Source: Peronospora farinosa (Eukaryota > Oomycota > Peronosporomycetes > Peronosporales > Peronosporaceae). From it: a stretch of DNA of 64,000 bases. The position numbers and the translations under genes are program-made. Below, in pieces: positions 23,087-33,715 of this stretch. Below the pieces are notes generated by a model, which worked only from the letters and a program-made list of their open reading frames with translations, had not been told where the DNA came from and did not search any database. Position 1 is the stretch's first letter. The number at the start of each line of letters is the position of its first letter. Location of the stretch: assembly GCA_947646735.1 (NCBI GenBank), contig CANTFK010000054.1:372001-436000 (forward strand), in the 5' to 3' direction.

Positions 23087-24308
23087 CTATAGGTCAGGAA
23101 GTATTAGGACAGTCTCATGACGTGCAAGTCTTAGATCCTGTAGTAGAGAAGACATCTGCCACAAATCCCCAAATCCAGTCATTAAAGCTACTGTCTGGTT
23201 TGGTCATTGGCAACACATCACGCTGCCAAAATTGTGTGACTTCATCCTAATCTGGTTTACCCCTCCCATAAGCCTTAGGACCCCAACATGTTGTGCTTTC
23301 CTTCGATCATCTACTGAGCATGCTCTTCTCGCTTTCCCGAGAAAGAATCCTTCGCTCGATGTGAGCCTCCCGGTGTGAAAATGTTGACCGTCTAACATTT
23401 GCTTCAAATGCTGCCCGCTGGCACCTCGAGTCAGTTTAGCAACATCATTTCCTGCTGCAGTTTTTGGATTCCTGCCATGATTTTCGGGCTTCATTCCGGT
23501 GTTTGATTTGCTAAATCGGTGCTACTTTAATATTTAATGTCAGTCATGCGGAGTTGTTGTGGAAGAAGCCAAAATTCTCACTACTCCTTTTGACGAGCGT
23601 ACTGAAATCGTTGTGCAAGAATCCGAGTCTATGACTTTAAGATGCGCATCAAACTGACCATCACCGTTTAATTATTGTTCCAGCTCACACACCTAGTCTG
23701 GATAGTCTGCGGCTACCGCTACACCGATGCATTCACGACTGAAGTGAGACCTTCACGATCGAATGCAGTGTCCGTAGAATGAACTTGAAGAGTGCCGACC
23801 ATCAACGCATTGTTCTGCAGCTCTGAGTGGACCACGTTTGTGTCGGAATGTCACTTTTTATGTCGTTTATGTTTTGCAATCTTGATTTTGCTTTTGAAAA
23901 TGAAGGCACCCCGGTGAAGATGGAATGTTGTTTTAAATTTGTAATATTATTTCTTAGCTCGAAAGCTAATGCTACGGTGAAGCTACCTACTAGCGCTACG
24001 AATTTGAAAGTCGATTGTTTCGATTTAATGAAGATACAAGTCATCTGAGTCTAAAAATCACGGAGGTTTTGGAATAGAGAAGAAATACTGGACCGGGCAG
24101 CAATTTACCCGCCACTTGACTTAAACTTCCTGGGGGTCTGTGCCAGTCGACAAGTTCACAGCATACCCGAGTACCGAGCGAAAATACTAGCGGACCGATT
24201 ACAGGATGACGTGTGTGAAGCCGAACGTGTCTGGACGCAAATTTGGCAAGTCCTTGCGACGTTATATCAAACACATATTTGGTAGACAGAAATGCAGCCG
24301 TCTTCTAG
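22871..24308. other. Gene-poor segment between elements C and A
   Basis: No domain is recognised on either strand. Short minus-strand frames at 23204-23494 and 24041-24274 have no motif that I know. The segment holds a trinucleotide repeat with inverted flanks (next entry). It could be diverged element DNA. Confidence 0.4.
23030..23091. repeat. (ATA)n microsatellite flanked by an 11-bp inverted repeat
   Basis: Forty bases of pure AAT-type repeat (23041-23080) lie between TATAGTAAGTA (23030-23040) and its exact reverse complement TACTTACTATA (23081-23091). Confidence 0.85.
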
Positions 24309-24947
24309 TGTAGCGGAGCTATACAGCTCTTTAGCCAGAGGAAGACTTTCGGCTGGAAGCCTCTTAGTTCTAGAGAACTAAATAGAGTGAAGGCTAAAAG
24401 CCACTTAGTGATAAGGAGCTAATTAAACGACTTGAAGTCACCCTGTTCTAAGGAACGAGAAAGAGACTTTTAGTCAGCAAGCAATAAGCTTAAGGTTCAG
24501 AGAACCAACGCACAGAGTGCAAGAACAAGCTAGAAGCTTAGGGGTTCAGAGAACCAACGCACGAAGTGCACAAGAGAGCAAGTCAGAACGACTTGCGATC
24601 TTAAACTCAAAAGGAGAACTGATTATATTTATGCTTTAAGATTTTATGAATAGTCCTACTCTAAGTACACTACACTAGATTAATTACTATAATAGTAATT
24701 ATTATATGCAGACTTTGCTATTGGACGACGTATCGTCTAAACATCTGTGTATGATGTACTTAATACAGCGTTAGTGATTTATCGAATCCCAATCGATAAG
24801 ATACGGTATTACCGAATACCGTATTATAACGCTTATACTTAATACCTCTCTAAAGAGAAGTATAATAATGCATTATATGCAATAGAAAGGAGAGTTTAAG
24901 CGTAAACTCTCGGAAAGACGCTACAACCGTCGTGTAACCCCGTTACA
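24309..24947 (-). repeat. LTR 1 (3' LTR of element A), 639 bp
   Basis: It begins TGTAGCGG and ends CGTTACA in plus orientation. It differs from LTR 2 at roughly ten places by eye, including GTGATAAGGAGC for GTTCTGAGGAAC near 24407. It contains two direct copies of GGTTCAGAGAACCAACGCAC and a palindrome TACGGTATT...AATACCGTA. Confidence 0.9.
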
Positions 24948-24959
24948 CCCTCCCCCACC
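24948..24959 (-). other. Polypurine tract, element A
   Basis: On the minus strand GGTGGGGGAGGG directly precedes the 3' LTR, the normal place for plus-strand DNA priming. Element B has the same tract at 32321-32332. Confidence 0.85.
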
Positions 24960-25058
24960 AGACTGACGTTCCCATAGAATGTCACTCGACATCTTTCCTC
25001 GTAGAGGTAGTGCTTTAGCGAACGTTTAAAACCTCACGGTTTGTTCACGGCACATAAC

Positions 25059-26342
25059 ATGACGCCTCCCGATAGTGAGTCACAGACTCTTCGGGACCTC
25101 ATTGAAGACGACCTTGACGAAGCGGTTGATTACGAAAGTGACACCGTCTTTGTGGGACCCGATGGGTCCCCTTTAGCCATCCTCACGGGTGAAGATGACA
25201 CTCGTCATGCACCGAATCCGTTCCCTGAACGTGGTGCAGCAGATGCGCTAACAGCGTTACGTGACCCGCCTGACGTATCATCAACGGCGACGGTTACTAA
25301 CCCACTCGACGAGCAGCAACAGCGGTCCATCGACCAAGAGGAAGGCGCCAAGCGCCGGACGAAGAATATGACAAGACTGCAGGACCACCGACAGTACAGG
25401 TTCAAACCACCTACAGTGGAAGAACGCCTAAAGGAAGCATCTGGGCATTCCCTTTCTGGATGGACCAGTGGAACTGAGGCAATTTCACCTGAGGATGTTG
25501 CCACGCGCACGGCACTTCGACAACGATATCTGGAACCCCACATTACTACACAAAGCCAATACTTGGCACGCCTTAACAGGCAAGTGCGCGGTGCGCCAGT
25601 TCCTCCCATAAAGGGTGTTCCCATCCTTCTGTTCGCGGGGTAAACCGAGGACGAAGAAGACACGGCTTTCAGCCGCTGGGCGCATTATGCGCGACGTTTA
25701 AGCAGCATGTGGGCCCTACGGGCAAGTGCCGATGTGGCAGATGTTCGACTTGAGCGGAAGATGCGTTATGATTACGCTAAATTGAAGGCCCGGGGAAAAT
25801 TGAAATCCCAACGAACGCATTATGCGCCTGCTACCCAGCAGCCTAATGTTTCGGCTACCCCTGTAGCCGCGAGTTCACGACAGCCCGAGGCCGCTAACCC
25901 GCCTACCCTCACCATTACTGGTATGAAGCGTCAGCGCCAACAGGCAGACCCTGCGCACGACGCTCAAAAACGTCCACGGCGTATGGGCAGTCCTGCCGAA
26001 GGGGAGTCTCAAACTCCCATGAATTCCACGATTCGGGATAACCCCGCCACTTCACCAGATACTGGTTTTGGCCATGGCGGCGACGCTTCTGCAGTAGACG
26101 CTCCACATGGAACTGCAGGTTCCCCTGCGCATCGAGCAAAGGAGGAGGAGGCCGTTGTATCGGTACAAGCTCATGCCGAGCTTGTTCAGGAGGTGCGGTC
26201 CCTTCGTGAGGAGAGGCAGACGATGAACTCCCGGCTTGAGTCCCTGGAAGAGAGTCGGACCCGAATGCAGGGTCAGCTTGACTTGTTGGTGCAGATGCTC
26301 CGTCCCGCGACAATGCCAATGGGCTCGGCGCGAGCGCCTTAG
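25059..26342 (+). pseudogene. Antisense reading frame of element A, interrupted
   Basis: This is the plus-strand counterpart of the intact B frame. ATG is at 25059; a TTG 18 bases earlier is an alternative only. The frame is interrupted by TAA at 25641-25643 (GGGTAAACC where B has GGGGAAACC) and reopens at once in the same phase to 26342. By eye A and B differ by about eight or nine amino-acid changes plus the stop, and by a similar number of silent changes. No strong selection is visible between these two copies. Confidence 0.6.
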
Positions 26343-27268
26343 CGTCTATTTGGGACGGATCCCGATAAGGTTTTAGCATGGCGACATAGAACACAGGATG
26401 TGTACGCAATTTGCGCGGCAAGTTAAGCGTATACGCTGTGCCTTTCTTGGCAATGACCTTAAATAAAGCGCGGGCGCAACTTCGTCTTAAAGACAGCGGA
26501 TACTACATTGGTAGGTAGATTTTTAGCATTTAATAATACTTGGTCTCCGACCTCATAATCATCAATACAACTTCTGCCTTTCGCATCTGCATATTCCTTT
26601 TGTTTATCTTGACTATCAGCCATTGCATCTTGCACATGTCGTAAGACATTTAGTCGCGTTGCGAGAAACGCATTTACCTGTTTCTTAACAGTATTAGGGC
26701 TGACATCAGCAAGCCGATCGGCAACCTCTCCCCCACCAAGCCCTGAACCACTCGGTGGTAGCGTTAACGGAACGCGTGGGTGTGTAAGACCATTCACATA
26801 GAACGGAGTGTAGCCGGTAGAGGCGTGCACGGAGTTATTGAGAGCAAACTCAACTACAGGGAGCATAGCGCTCCAACGCTTAGGCGTTTCAGCACAAACG
26901 CTGCGTAGGATATCTTCAACAACGCGATTTACGCGTTCAGTTTGACCATCGGTCTGCGGATGATCCGCTGTGGACATGTCCAAACGAGTGCCCAGCACCT
27001 GGAAGACGGACTTCCAAAATTTACTCGTAAAACGCGGATCACGATCAGAAACAATTGCCACTGGCAAGCCATGTTGGCGAAACACCCGATCGATAAACAG
27101 CTCCGCTGTACCCATACCATCGATCGAATCTGGCACAGCCGCTAAGTGAGCCATCTTGCTCAAACGGTCAACAAAGACCACAATACCTGTATTGCCCTGC
27201 GAATCTTTCGGTAGGCCAAATACAAAGTCCATACTAATGGACTCCCAGCACCCAGTGGGAATAGGCAA
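25915..27268 (-). pseudogene. Gypsy A integrase and chromodomain
   Basis: The minus strand has integrase core in 26459-27268 ([47 protein letters not shown]), ending at LRPRFI. There an 8-bp deletion relative to B breaks the frame. The chromodomain frame follows at 25915-26421 with [21 protein letters not shown] and [13 protein letters not shown]. Both halves are nearly identical to B. Confidence 0.85.
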
Positions 27269-27269
27269 G

Positions 27270-29093
27270 CTAGCCAGCGGCGCTGCCGAATGGGGCGAGG
27301 GGTTTCACCCGTTGACACGTTTCACACGTGCGCACATATGTACTCACCCATTTGTATAATTTGGGCCACCAATAACTTTGGCATACTGCCCCATAGGTCT
27401 TTTCACGACCCAAATGACCACCGATGGCGGTGTCATGTACCTCATAGAGGATACGATACTTCAGGTCCTCGTCATGAGGAACTACAATACGCGGAGGATC
27501 CGCTACATCTGTACGATAGTACAACAGCCCCTCATCGATAGAATATCGATGGAGGCTCGCACGTAATCGTGCCGACAATTTAATGTCCGAGTCTTTAAAC
27601 TCCTCACTGCCAAGAGCATGTAGCAACGCTATACAGTGATCATCTTTAGCATACGCCGTACGAATGAGATCTGTGATAGAAGACGACAACGTCGTCACAT
27701 GAGCAAGCTCATAATCAGGTCTGCGTGACAACGCATCAGCCAAAGCATTTTGCTTGCCCGGCTTATATTTCACCTCGAAATTATATTCGGCAAAGAATGA
27801 CAGCCATCTGGCCATTCTCTGCGAGAGATGCGGCGACTGAGTCGCAGTGCGTAACGACGCATGATCGGTATAGATCACAAAAGGCTTTGAGCCCAGCAGA
27901 TGAACTCTGAATTTGACCAGGGCATACTTCATCGCAAGTAGCTCTTTGTCATGAACTGGATAGTTCTTTTCTGCAGCTTTCAGCTGGCGAGATTCAAAAG
28001 CGATTACACGCTCACGGCCTTCATCATCTGATTGTAACAGAGCACTGCCAATGGCAAAATCCGATGCGTCACAGACGACGCTAAACGGTCGGTCAGGGTC
28101 TGGCAAAGCCAAAATAGGAGCATGTAGAAGGCTCGCCTTCACCGCTTGAAAAGCATCTTCGTGTTCGGCATGCCAACACCATTCCACATCCTTTTTAAGG
28201 AGATTGGATAACGGCCGAGCCATATCAGCGTAATTCTCGCTATACTTGTGTAAGTAATTGGCAAGGCCAAGCCATTTACGCAAGTCCTTTTGAGACTGTG
28301 GAACAGGCCAATCGACTATGGCTTTGACTTTGGCGGGATCCGCTCGTAGGCCCCGCTTCCCAATGAAGCACCCTAGAAAGGGAATCTCTTCGGCCCCGAA
28401 GATGCACTTAGATGCATTAGCATATAATTTATTAGTGCGCATGCACTCGAGCACTGCTCGTAAATGAACAATATGGTTCTCAATATCTGACCGCCCATGT
28501 TCAGCTCGGCTATGGACAAAAATGTCATCAAAATACGTCTGTGCATAACTTCGATGGGGTCGAAACAATTGCGTCACCAAACGGTTAAACGTAGCCGGAG
28601 CATTAGATAGCCCCTGGGGCATCACTAACCACTCCCAGAGCATACCGCTCGGAGTACTAACAGCAGTAAGCGGAATATCACTAGCTCGCATGAGCAATTG
28701 GTAATAACCATCGACTAAGTCGAGCGCACTGTACATGGTACAACCGACCATATTGTTCTGAAGAACATCCTTTCTAGGTATCGGTGTCTGTGCAGGTATA
28801 GTGGCCGCATTGAGCTTATTATAAGCATGAACGATACGCCATTTACCATTTGGTTTCTTAACACAGAAAGTGGGTGTCGAGTGCGGGGATTTACTCTCAC
28901 GCACCATGCCCGCCGCGTGCTTTGCACGAAAGAACTCGTCAATGACGTCACACTGTTCTTTGGGTAAAGGCCACTGCCGTGTTACACAGTATTTGGTTCC
29001 GGGAACCAAGTCAATTTCATGACGTACGCCCCTATCAGGTGGTAGAACCGACGGTGGATCGTGACACACCACGTCCTGGAATTCCTTTACCAA
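27270..29093 (-). pseudogene. Gypsy A RT, RNase H and integrase zinc region
   Basis: A 607-codon frame reads [51 protein letters not shown] (catalytic F-D-D), [30 protein letters not shown], then the integrase HHCC region [15 protein letters not shown]...CETCQRVKP. An extra G near 27300, seen against B, shifts the frame just after CQRVKP and separates this part from the integrase core. The upstream end is cut by a one-base difference near 29117. Confidence 0.85.
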
Positions 29094-30636
29094 AGGATAG
29101 TAGGGATCTGAAGGGTCCTTTCAGAATAGATGCCCCACTACGTGCACTTAGTGCCGCTTTGGTATCTTCAAGGACTGTCTCATCGACAAGCGAGGATGAG
29201 TTCAACTCGAGGTTAGGTCGAATGACCACCATATCGGATAGAGCACCTGCCTTCAAGGCCTGATGAAATTCATCCACAGACATTTCGTCTAGCTCTAAAA
29301 GAGCATTTAATGATGGGAGGGCCTCAAGGTCAACCTCACCATCTACATCACCTGTCACTCCGTTGACCAGGGTGTACAACTGGTCATTGACATTACTATG
29401 CGATAAAACAGACGCTTTGCGTCTCGCAGCCGCCATCTGGCGACGCTGCCGTCTCATTGACGAGACCGTACTCTTCAAAGTACTTGGGATATTATCATCC
29501 CCAAGGTCAACAGACCCCTTGTCGTTTACTTGCCCTATGCGAGGGCCGATGTCATTACCGACACCCAGTGGGTCACTAGTACCAGTGACTTCACTAACAA
29601 GGTCATCGACCTTCACTTGCTCTATACGAGAGCCGATGTCATTATCGACATCCAGTGAATCGCATTTACAGCCAATATCACTAACAAGGTCATCGACCTT
29701 CACTTGCTCTATACGAGAGCCGATGTCATTATCGACATCCAGTGAATCGCATTTACAGCCAATATCACTAACAAGGTCATCGACCTTCACTTGCTCTATA
29801 CGAGAGCCGATGTCATTACCGACATCCAGTAAATCGCATTTACAGCCAATATTACTAACAAGGTCATCGACCTTAACTTGCTCTATACGAGAGCCGATGT
29901 CATTACCGACATCCAGTGTCTCAATATTACTTTGAGTATCACTCAACGGAGTACGTGCCGTTCCACTAAGTGTCATTGAGCTCTGCTCGACACTATTATT
30001 GTTGACATCGGAGTTTATCAACTCAGACACTCCAATGTCCAGCACACTAACTGAATCAGTTAATGGCTCGCGCCAATAGCACTTTTGTTTTCTAGCGAAG
30101 GTGGGTTCATGACTCTCCAAAGCTTCGCTAGGAACATTGCGCGTTGCGCCTAAAGTTTTGGATCTCCAATCGATCCACGGCTCATGGCGTTCCAGCCAGG
30201 CCATACCGAGAATGAGATCATATCTCGAGTCCAAATCTAGGACAAGACAGCGTTCAACGCTATTGAAGTCTAAGAACTTCACACCTAAGTTCAACGGAAC
30301 TTTAGGAACGGTGACACGTACACCGGTCGCGAGACGCACGGTTATACTGTCACCCTCTTGCGCTTCTAGCGCCTCAGCATACAGCTGACTCCCTTCAAGG
30401 GAGCGACGTCGGACATAATTCCCTGACGCCCCTGAGTCAATTAAAATTGACCATGGTTTCTCAAAACCCTTAACGGTTGCCGACACAACCAACAAGCCTG
30501 GCTTGTAATTTTGTTCTATGGGAGCATCCACAGAACCACCTGGGGCTAAGCCCTGTTTACCTTTACCTCCTAAAGATTCAACAGAACTTAGTTCTTTCCC
30601 AGTAGGGCGCCCCGCGCCTACTGGGAGTTGACGTTT
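29035..30636 (-). pseudogene. Gypsy A protease and 29-residue repeat linker
   Basis: The 29035-30531 frame contains the protease site [12 protein letters not shown] and the [17 protein letters not shown] block. Five tandem copies of a 29-residue unit follow (about 29510-29930), with consensus [23 protein letters not shown]. The frame is open upstream of its first GTG at 30531 into the frameshift cassette, so it should be entered by -1 slippage. The frame is lost near 29117. Confidence 0.8.
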
Positions 30637-30641
30637 TCCCC
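30598..30641 (-). promoter_or_regulatory. Candidate -1 frameshift cassette, element A
   Basis: It matches the B cassette base for base: GGGGAAAAC, 9 nt, then the CCCAGTAGG...CCTACTGGG stem with the gag TAG in its 5' arm. The slip run is slippery-like but not a canonical X-XXY-YYZ heptamer in the gag phase. Confidence 0.65.
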
Positions 30642-31619
30642 TGCGGTGCTCGCCTTTTGGCTAGGAGCAGGGTTTCGGCTTTGCCGATTTGAACGTTGCT
30701 TTCGCAACGGACAGCTAGGGCGGAGATGCCTAGTGCTTCCGCACATATAACATCTACGGATGTTACCTTGCTGTTCAGCAGCTTGAAGCTCAGCTTCTTC
30801 AGCATGGCTGAGATCCATGGGTTCCGCCCTATTAGAGGTATTTGATTGATACCAGGGCAGACCATATCGAGCAGATTTAAAATTAAATTCAGCGTTAAAC
30901 GCTACGCTTACTGCCTCCTCAAAAGTTGAAGGCTGGACACGGAAAACTTCCGTCCTGGCGACCCCAGTGCGAAGTCCTTCCATAAAAATGGTTACTCGGA
31001 CTTCCTCTGCCAGTGGGTCCTGCTGCATAGCAGCAATGAGAGTTCTCAACTCTTGGACATAGTCCGACAATTCTTTCTTACCCTGTCGGGTAGCTAGGAA
31101 GCGTGAGCGCACACGATAAGCCTGATTAGGCGGTGCAAACACACAAGTTAATTGCTTTTTAAGCATTTCCCATGTGGGAAATGCAGCATTTACAGAGACA
31201 TCGCTCGTTAGAGCCCACTCTCTAGCTCTTCCACCGAGCTTAGAAATGGCCAAGCCAACTCGTTGCTTATCTGATACAAGCATGGCGGCATCCATTGCCA
31301 TTTCAACTTCTCGGATCCAGAGGAGAAGGTTCTCTCCCTCCTTCCCCTCGAAGGTCTTTACATTTAAAACAAGTGGGCGAGCCTTTGGCTCTGCATCGGG
31401 CACAGGTACCGGAATGTACTGTGTAGGCGCAGCTGACGCTGCCTGGTCATGGACCTGCCCGAGGAGCGTTGCCTCATAACGCATAAAGGCCTCAAGGCGA
31501 GCATTTAGAACCTCGGGGCCTTGGGCCAAAAGGGCCTCGATTTGATCAGGCCCGACGAACGCAGATAGTTTATCTAAGGCGAGTCGTTGTGCCTCAGAGA
31601 GGTGATTTTGATTCTCCAT
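30618..31619 (-). CDS. Gypsy A gag
   Basis: An intact frame of 333 codons starts at ATG 31619; a GTG two codons earlier is less likely. It contains a Retrotrans_gag-type capsid region ([20 protein letters not shown] ... [20 protein letters not shown]) and a nucleocapsid knuckle [14 protein letters not shown] (C-x2-C-x4-H-x4-C) near the end. It stops at TAG inside the frameshift stem-loop. The PBS lies 44 bp upstream. Gag would form the cytoplasmic particle that packages element RNA. Confidence 0.85.
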   Translation of the reverse strand: MENQNHLSEAQRLALDKLSAFVGPDQIEALLAQGPEVLNARLEAFMRYEATLLGQVHDQAASAAPTQYIPVPVPDAEPKARPLVLNVKTFEGKEGENLLLWIREVEMAMDAAMLVSDKQRVGLAISKLGGRAREWALTSDVSVNAAFPTWEMLKKQLTCVFAPPNQAYRVRSRFLATRQGKKELSDYVQELRTLIAAMQQDPLAEEVRVTIFMEGLRTGVARTEVFRVQPSTFEEAVSVAFNAEFNFKSARYGLPWYQSNTSNRAEPMDLSHAEEAELQAAEQQGNIRRCYMCGSTRHLRPSCPLRKQRSNRQSRNPAPSQKASTAGENVNSQ

Positions 31620-31662
31620 TCTCACAGAGGGTCAGTCTTTAAAGACTCAGGTGTAGGATTGA

Positions 31663-31677
31663 CTACGAGTGCTACCA
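31663..31677 (-). other. Primer binding site, element A
   Basis: Minus strand TGGTAGCACTCGTAG, 2 nt from the LTR end at 31680. Its 3'-terminal match UGCUACCA suits an initiator-type tRNA (inference). Confidence 0.8.
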
Positions 31678-31679
31678 AG

Positions 31680-32320
31680 TGTAGCGGAGCTACACAGCTC
31701 TTTAGCCAGAGGAAGACTTTCGGCTGGAAGCCTCTTAGTTCTAGAGAACTAAATAGAGTGAAGGCTAAAAGCCACTTAGTTCTGAGGAACTAATTAAACG
31801 ACTTAAAGTCACCCTGTTCTAAGGAACTAGGAAAGAGACTTTTAGTCAATCAAGCAATATGCTTAAGGTTCAGAGAACCAACGCACAGAGTGCAAGAACA
31901 AGCTAGAAGCTTAGGGGTTCAGAGAACCAACGCACGAAGTGCACAAGAGAGCAAGTCAGAACGACTTGCGATCTTAAACTCAAAAGGAGAACTGATTATA
32001 TTTATGCTTTAAGATTTTATGAATAGTCCTACTCTAAGTACACTACACTAGATTAATTACTATAATAGTAATTATTATATGCAGACTTTGCTATTGGACG
32101 ACGTATCGTCTAAACATCTGTGTATGATGTACTTAATACAGCGTTAGTGATTTATCGAATCCCAATCGATAAGATACGGTATTACCGAATACCGTATTAT
32201 AACGCTCATACTTAATACCTCTCTAAAGAGAAGTATAATAATGCATTATATGCAATAGAAAGGAGAGTTTAAGCGTAAACTCTCGGAAAGACGCTACAAC
32301 CGTCGTGTAACCCCGTTACA
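31680..32320 (-). repeat. LTR 2, shared by elements A and B, 641 bp
   Basis: One LTR serves as the 5' LTR of A and the 3' LTR of B. It begins TGTAGCGG and ends CCCCGTTACA (plus). It is almost identical to LTR 3, with two or three differences by eye, and more distant from LTR 1. Confidence 0.9.
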
Positions 32321-32431
32321 CCCTCCCCCACCAGACTGACGTTCCCATAGAATGTCACTCGACATCTTTCCTCGTAGAGGTAGTGCTTTAGCGAACGTTT
32401 AAAACCTCACGGTTTGTTCACGGCACATAAC

Positions 32432-33715
32432 ATGACGCCTCCCGGTAGTGAGTCACAGACTCTTCGGGACCTCATTGAAGACGACCTTGACGAAGCGGTT
32501 GATTACGAAAGTGACACCGTCTTTGTGGGACCCGATGGGTCCCCTTTAGCCACCCTCACGGGTGAAGATGACACTCGTCATGCACCGAATCCGTTCCCTG
32601 AACGTGGTGCAGCAGATGCGCTAACAGCGTTACGTGACCCGCCTGACGTATCATCAACGGCGACGGTTACTAACCCACTCGACGAGCAGCAACAGCGGTC
32701 CATCGACCAAGAGGAAGGCGCCAAGCGCCGGACGAAGAATATGACAAGACTGCAGGACCACCGACAGTACAGGTTCAAGCCACCTACAGTGGAAGAACGC
32801 CTAAAGGAAGCATCTGGGCATTCCCTTTCTGGTTGGACCATTGGGCCTGAGGCCATTTCACCTGAGGATGTTGCCACGCGCACGGCACTTCGACAACGAT
32901 ATCTGGAACCCCACATCACTACACAAAGCCAATACTTGGCACGCCTTAATAGGCAAGTGCGCGGTGCGCCAGTCCCTCCCATAAAGGGTGTTCCCATCCT
33001 TCTGTTCGCGGGGGAAACCGAGGACGAAGAAGACACGGCTTTCAGCCGCTGGGCGCATTATGCGCGACGTTTAAGCAGCATGTGGGCCCTACGGGCAAGT
33101 GCCGATGTGGCAGATGTTCGACTTGAGCGGAAGATGCGTTATGATTACGCTAAATTGAAGGCCCGGGGAAAGTTGAAATCCCAACGAACGCATTATGCGC
33201 CTGCTACCCAGCAGCCCAATGTTTCGGCTACCCCTGTAGCCGCGAGTTCACGACAGCCCGAGGCCGCTAACCCGCCTACCCTCACCATTACTGGTGAGAA
33301 GCGTCAGCGCCAACAGGCAGACCCTGCGCACGACGCTCAAAAACGTCCACGGCGTATGGGCAGTCCTGCCGAAGGGGAGTCTCAAACTCCCATGAATTCC
33401 ACGATTCGGGATAACCCCGCCACTTCACCAGATACTGGTTTTGGCCATGGCGGCGACGCTTCTGCAGTAGACGCTCCACATGGAACTGCAGGTTCCCCTG
33501 CGCATCGAGCAAAGGAGGAGGAGGCCGGTGTATCGGTACAAGCTCATGCCGAGCTTGTTCAGGAGGTGCGGTCCCTTCGTGAGGAGAGGCAGACGATGAA
33601 CTCCCGGCTTGCGTCCCTGGAAGAGAGTCGGACCCGAATGCAGGGTCAGCTTGACATGTTGGCGCAGATGCTTCGTCCCGCGACAATGCCAATGGGCTCG
33701 GCGCGAGCGCCTTAG
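32432..33715 (+). CDS. Intact antisense ORF of element B (427 aa), coiled coil
   Basis: The frame runs on the strand opposite gag-pol. It starts at ATG 32432, about 110 bp inside the 3' LTR; a TTG 18 bases earlier is only an alternative. The N-terminal ~100 residues are acidic ([19 protein letters not shown]), the middle carries an SGW segment and [20 protein letters not shown], then a basic stretch ([20 protein letters not shown]). Residues about 375-414 form a regular heptad coiled coil whose a/d positions are mostly L, V and M. It overlaps the 3' 428 bp of pol; its third codon positions face pol second positions. No known family is recognised. An antisense regulator in the style of HBZ is one idea; chance openness opposite a biased pol is the alternative. 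Confidence 0.6.
   Translation: MTPPGSESQTLRDLIEDDLDEAVDYESDTVFVGPDGSPLATLTGEDDTRHAPNPFPERGAADALTALRDPPDVSSTATVTNPLDEQQQRSIDQEEGAKRRTKNMTRLQDHRQYRFKPPTVEERLKEASGHSLSGWTIGPEAISPEDVATRTALRQRYLEPHITTQSQYLARLNRQVRGAPVPPIKGVPILLFAGETEDEEDTAFSRWAHYARRLSSMWALRASADVADVRLERKMRYDYAKLKARGKLKSQRTHYAPATQQPNVSATPVAASSRQPEAANPPTLTITGEKRQRQQADPAHDAQKRPRRMGSPAEGESQTPMNSTIRDNPATSPDTGFGHGGDASAVDAPHGTAGSPAHRAKEEEAGVSVQAHAELVQEVRSLREERQTMNSRLASLEESRTRMQGQLDMLAQMLRPATMPMGSARAP

Larger units (their letters stand above)
24309..32320 (-). mobile_element. Gypsy chromovirus element A, minus strand
   Basis: The layout in plus coordinates is 3' LTR (24309-24947), polypurine tract, antisense frame, chromodomain, integrase, RNase H, RT, linker repeats, protease, cassette, gag, PBS, and the LTR 31680-32320 shared with element B. 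It is nearly identical to B. Lesions seen against B are an 8-bp deletion near 26460, one extra G near 27300, one extra base near 29117 and a TAA in the antisense frame (25641-25643). It is non-autonomous as it stands. Confidence 0.9.

Noticed and set aside
22876..23090. 3' LTR of element C beginning at TGTAACAGC
   Set aside because: After the first eight bases it does not follow the 5' LTR at 15742-16342.
29363..29935. 190-codon plus-strand ORF as a second antisense gene in element A
   Set aside because: It is the shadow of the 87-bp tandem repeats; its openness follows from the repeated unit, and it has no independent features.
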